The notes below the pieces were generated by a model. It ran no database searches, was not told the DNA's origin, and saw only the letters and a list, made by a program, of their open reading frames with translations. From CAZVBV01 sp964509975 (GTDB lineage Bacteria > Patescibacteriota > Gracilibacteria > UBA4473), in NCBI GenBank assembly GCA_964509975.1, contig CAZDZO010000008.1, positions 1-42,068 on the forward strand: a stretch of DNA of 42,068 nucleotides, written 5' to 3'. Made by a program: the position numbers and the translations under genes. Shown in pieces: positions 40,955-42,068 of the stretch. Position 1 is the stretch's first letter, and the number at the start of each line of letters is the position of its first letter.

Positions 40955-41032
40955 GTTTATTGTTAATTGTTGAACACATTTTTTGTTCAATAATTCATTG
41001 CTCATTCTTCATTTTTCATTATCATCCCCCCG

Positions 41033-41941
41033 ATGCTTGAATTCATCGTTTTTGCACTGTTGTCGCTCAATTCCCACGATATCCCAACGGGACAAAACAT
41101 TGATGTGCTTCCAAATATTGAAGTGTTGGAACTCGCAAGAGTCCCAGAAAAAGACTCTAATAAAGTTGCTCCAAAATTACTTGAGAATACTCAAACGGCC
41201 GTCCTCGCTATGGATCTAGGAACGGGGAAGGTGCTCTTGTCAGAACGTGCACGACGATCACAACCCATCGCGTCTATTTCAAAGTTGATGACAGCGATGC
41301 TGATTTTGGAAAATCACGAACTCGATGAAGTCGTAACAGTTCCCCTAGAAGCAACACTGGTGAACAGCTCTACGATTGATGTGTATGAGTATGAACAATT
41401 TACGGTAGGTACACTTGTTGAGGCAATTTTGATTGGTTCTGCGAACGATGCTGCGGTGACTTTGGCGGTGTTTCACTCGGGATCAGAGGTTGAATTTGTG
41501 AGAGAGATGAATAAACGAGCCAAAGAGCTCAAACTCCACTCTGCGAAGTTCTACAACTCTACAGGCTTGGATATGATGGACGAACAAGAAGCCGAGGTCT
41601 GGGGCAATTCCATGTCGGCCTACGACGTGATGACACTGGCTCGAATCTTGTTACAAAATGATTTCGTACGAGAAGCCGTGGCTAAACCTCATTTTTATGG
41701 TACTTCTGTGGATGAAAAATTTTTTCACGAAAAACCAACGACCAATAAACTTCTCAGTAGTTTTTTGAATTTGAAAGGAATGAAAACCGGATTCACTTAT
41801 TTTGCCGGAGAATGTTTCGTGGCACTCGGAGAAACAAAAGGCGGTGATGAAGTTCTGACAATCATTCTTGGATCGCAAGATCGATTTGGAGAAACCAAAA
41901 AACTCCTCTCATGGATCTATGATGCGTTTAAGTGGCGGTAG
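41033..41941 (+). CDS. dac: D-alanyl-D-alanine carboxypeptidase (PBP5/PBP7 type)
   Basis: This serine peptidase trims peptidoglycan stem peptides outside the cell. The 302-residue protein has a short N-terminal hydrophobic segment that may serve as a signal, and all three active-site motifs: SISK (Ser81, Lys84) in QPIASISKLMTAML, SAN (Ser136-Asn138) in LIGSANDAAVTLA, and KTG near residue 250 in LKGMKTGFTYFAGE. The C-terminal beta domain of PBP5 is absent, so it is nearer the short PBP7/YodJ-like forms. With MurJ, it indicates that the cell builds and remodels peptidoglycan. Confidence 0.92.
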   Translation: MLEFIVFALLSLNSHDIPTGQNIDVLPNIEVLELARVPEKDSNKVAPKLLENTQTAVLAMDLGTGKVLLSERARRSQPIASISKLMTAMLILENHELDEVVTVPLEATLVNSSTIDVYEYEQFTVGTLVEAILIGSANDAAVTLAVFHSGSEVEFVREMNKRAKELKLHSAKFYNSTGLDMMDEQEAEVWGNSMSAYDVMTLARILLQNDFVREAVAKPHFYGTSVDEKFFHEKPTTNKLLSSFLNLKGMKTGFTYFAGECFVALGETKGGDEVLTIILGSQDRFGETKKLLSWIYDAFKWR

Positions 41942-41963
41942 GATATTCCCGATTTTAGATTTT

Positions 41964-42023
41964 TTAAATCGGCAATTCTATTCCCAACTGTTTTAGCAAA
42001 AAATCGTATAAAACAAGGGTCAT
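41964..42023 (-). CDS. possible small membrane peptide (very tentative)
   Basis: The minus strand encodes MTLVLYDFLLKQLGIELPI from an ATG at 42023. The frame is open for ten more hydrophobic codons upstream (ISVFYFAILG) without a standard start. It could be a tiny membrane peptide or chance; the imperfect CCGATTT/AAATCGG hairpin at its end could act as a terminator. Confidence 0.15.
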   Translation of the reverse strand: MTLVLYDFLLKQLGIELPI

Positions 42024-42068
42024 GCCTAGAATAGCGAAATAAAAAACGCTAATCTATCGTCATGATAA

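Noticed and set aside
1..42068. UGA read as glycine (Gracilibacteria-type recoding)
   Set aside because: Several well-supported genes end at UGA (folK, EamA, RAYT, DUF4349), and no conserved domain is broken by in-frame UGA.

Overview
The window looks like chromosomal DNA from a streamlined, fermentative bacterium of the Candidate Phyla Radiation (Patescibacteria). A Peregrinibacteria-like lineage is my best guess, from gene content only; there is no rRNA or ribosomal protein here to confirm it. UGA is used as a normal stop, which argues against the recoded Gracilibacteria/Absconditabacteria. Genes are tightly packed, often with 1-8 nt overlaps, and several promoters sit so close to the start codon that the mRNAs must be leaderless or nearly so. 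The gaps between genes hold several families of dispersed palindromic repeats.

Layout. 1-2347: end of a V/A-type ATPase operon (subunit I and a G/H-like stalk subunit). 2588-6867: a TPR protein, a large anchored Ig/fibronectin surface protein and a small membrane protein. 7049-12760: class II fructose-bisphosphate aldolase, an acyl-carrier-like protein, a RluA pseudouridine synthase overlapping a MurJ flippase, an anchored unknown protein and an ATP-grasp ligase. 12830-16797: two large coiled-coil proteins of unknown function. 17128-20845: one secreted repeat protein with tandem 93-residue, two-cysteine Ig-like domains, broken by a 100-N assembly gap. The frames on the two sides agree if the gap really holds one repeat remainder of 189 nt (or 189 + 279k). 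20942-24137: a self-contained unit of promoter, structured leader, 933-residue PKD protein with a C-terminal type IX secretion (Por) sorting domain, and terminator. That domain belongs to Bacteroidetes, so this unit is the best candidate for transferred DNA.

24232-32001: MFS transporter, Elp3-type tRNA-modifying enzyme carrying an in-frame palindrome, a small gene pair, two membrane proteins, and a KorA/KorB 2-oxoacid:ferredoxin oxidoreductase. 32105-38346: type I dehydroquinase, a DUF4349 protein with a 32-residue membrane peptide, a DNA polymerase III delta-prime-like protein, then an apparent operon purB - EamA half-transporter - REP-associated tyrosine transposase (RAYT) - folK - folE. 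38394-41941: a small membrane protein, cysS, tRNA-Thr and tRNA-Pro, and a D,D-carboxypeptidase.

Most metabolic genes are housekeeping: glycolysis, purine and folate synthesis, the shikimate step, ferredoxin-linked 2-oxoacid oxidation and cell-wall assembly and trimming. The unusual content is the T9SS-tagged gene with its leader, the two Ig-type surface proteins, and the single RAYT gene sitting among REPIN-like repeats that it could have mobilised.
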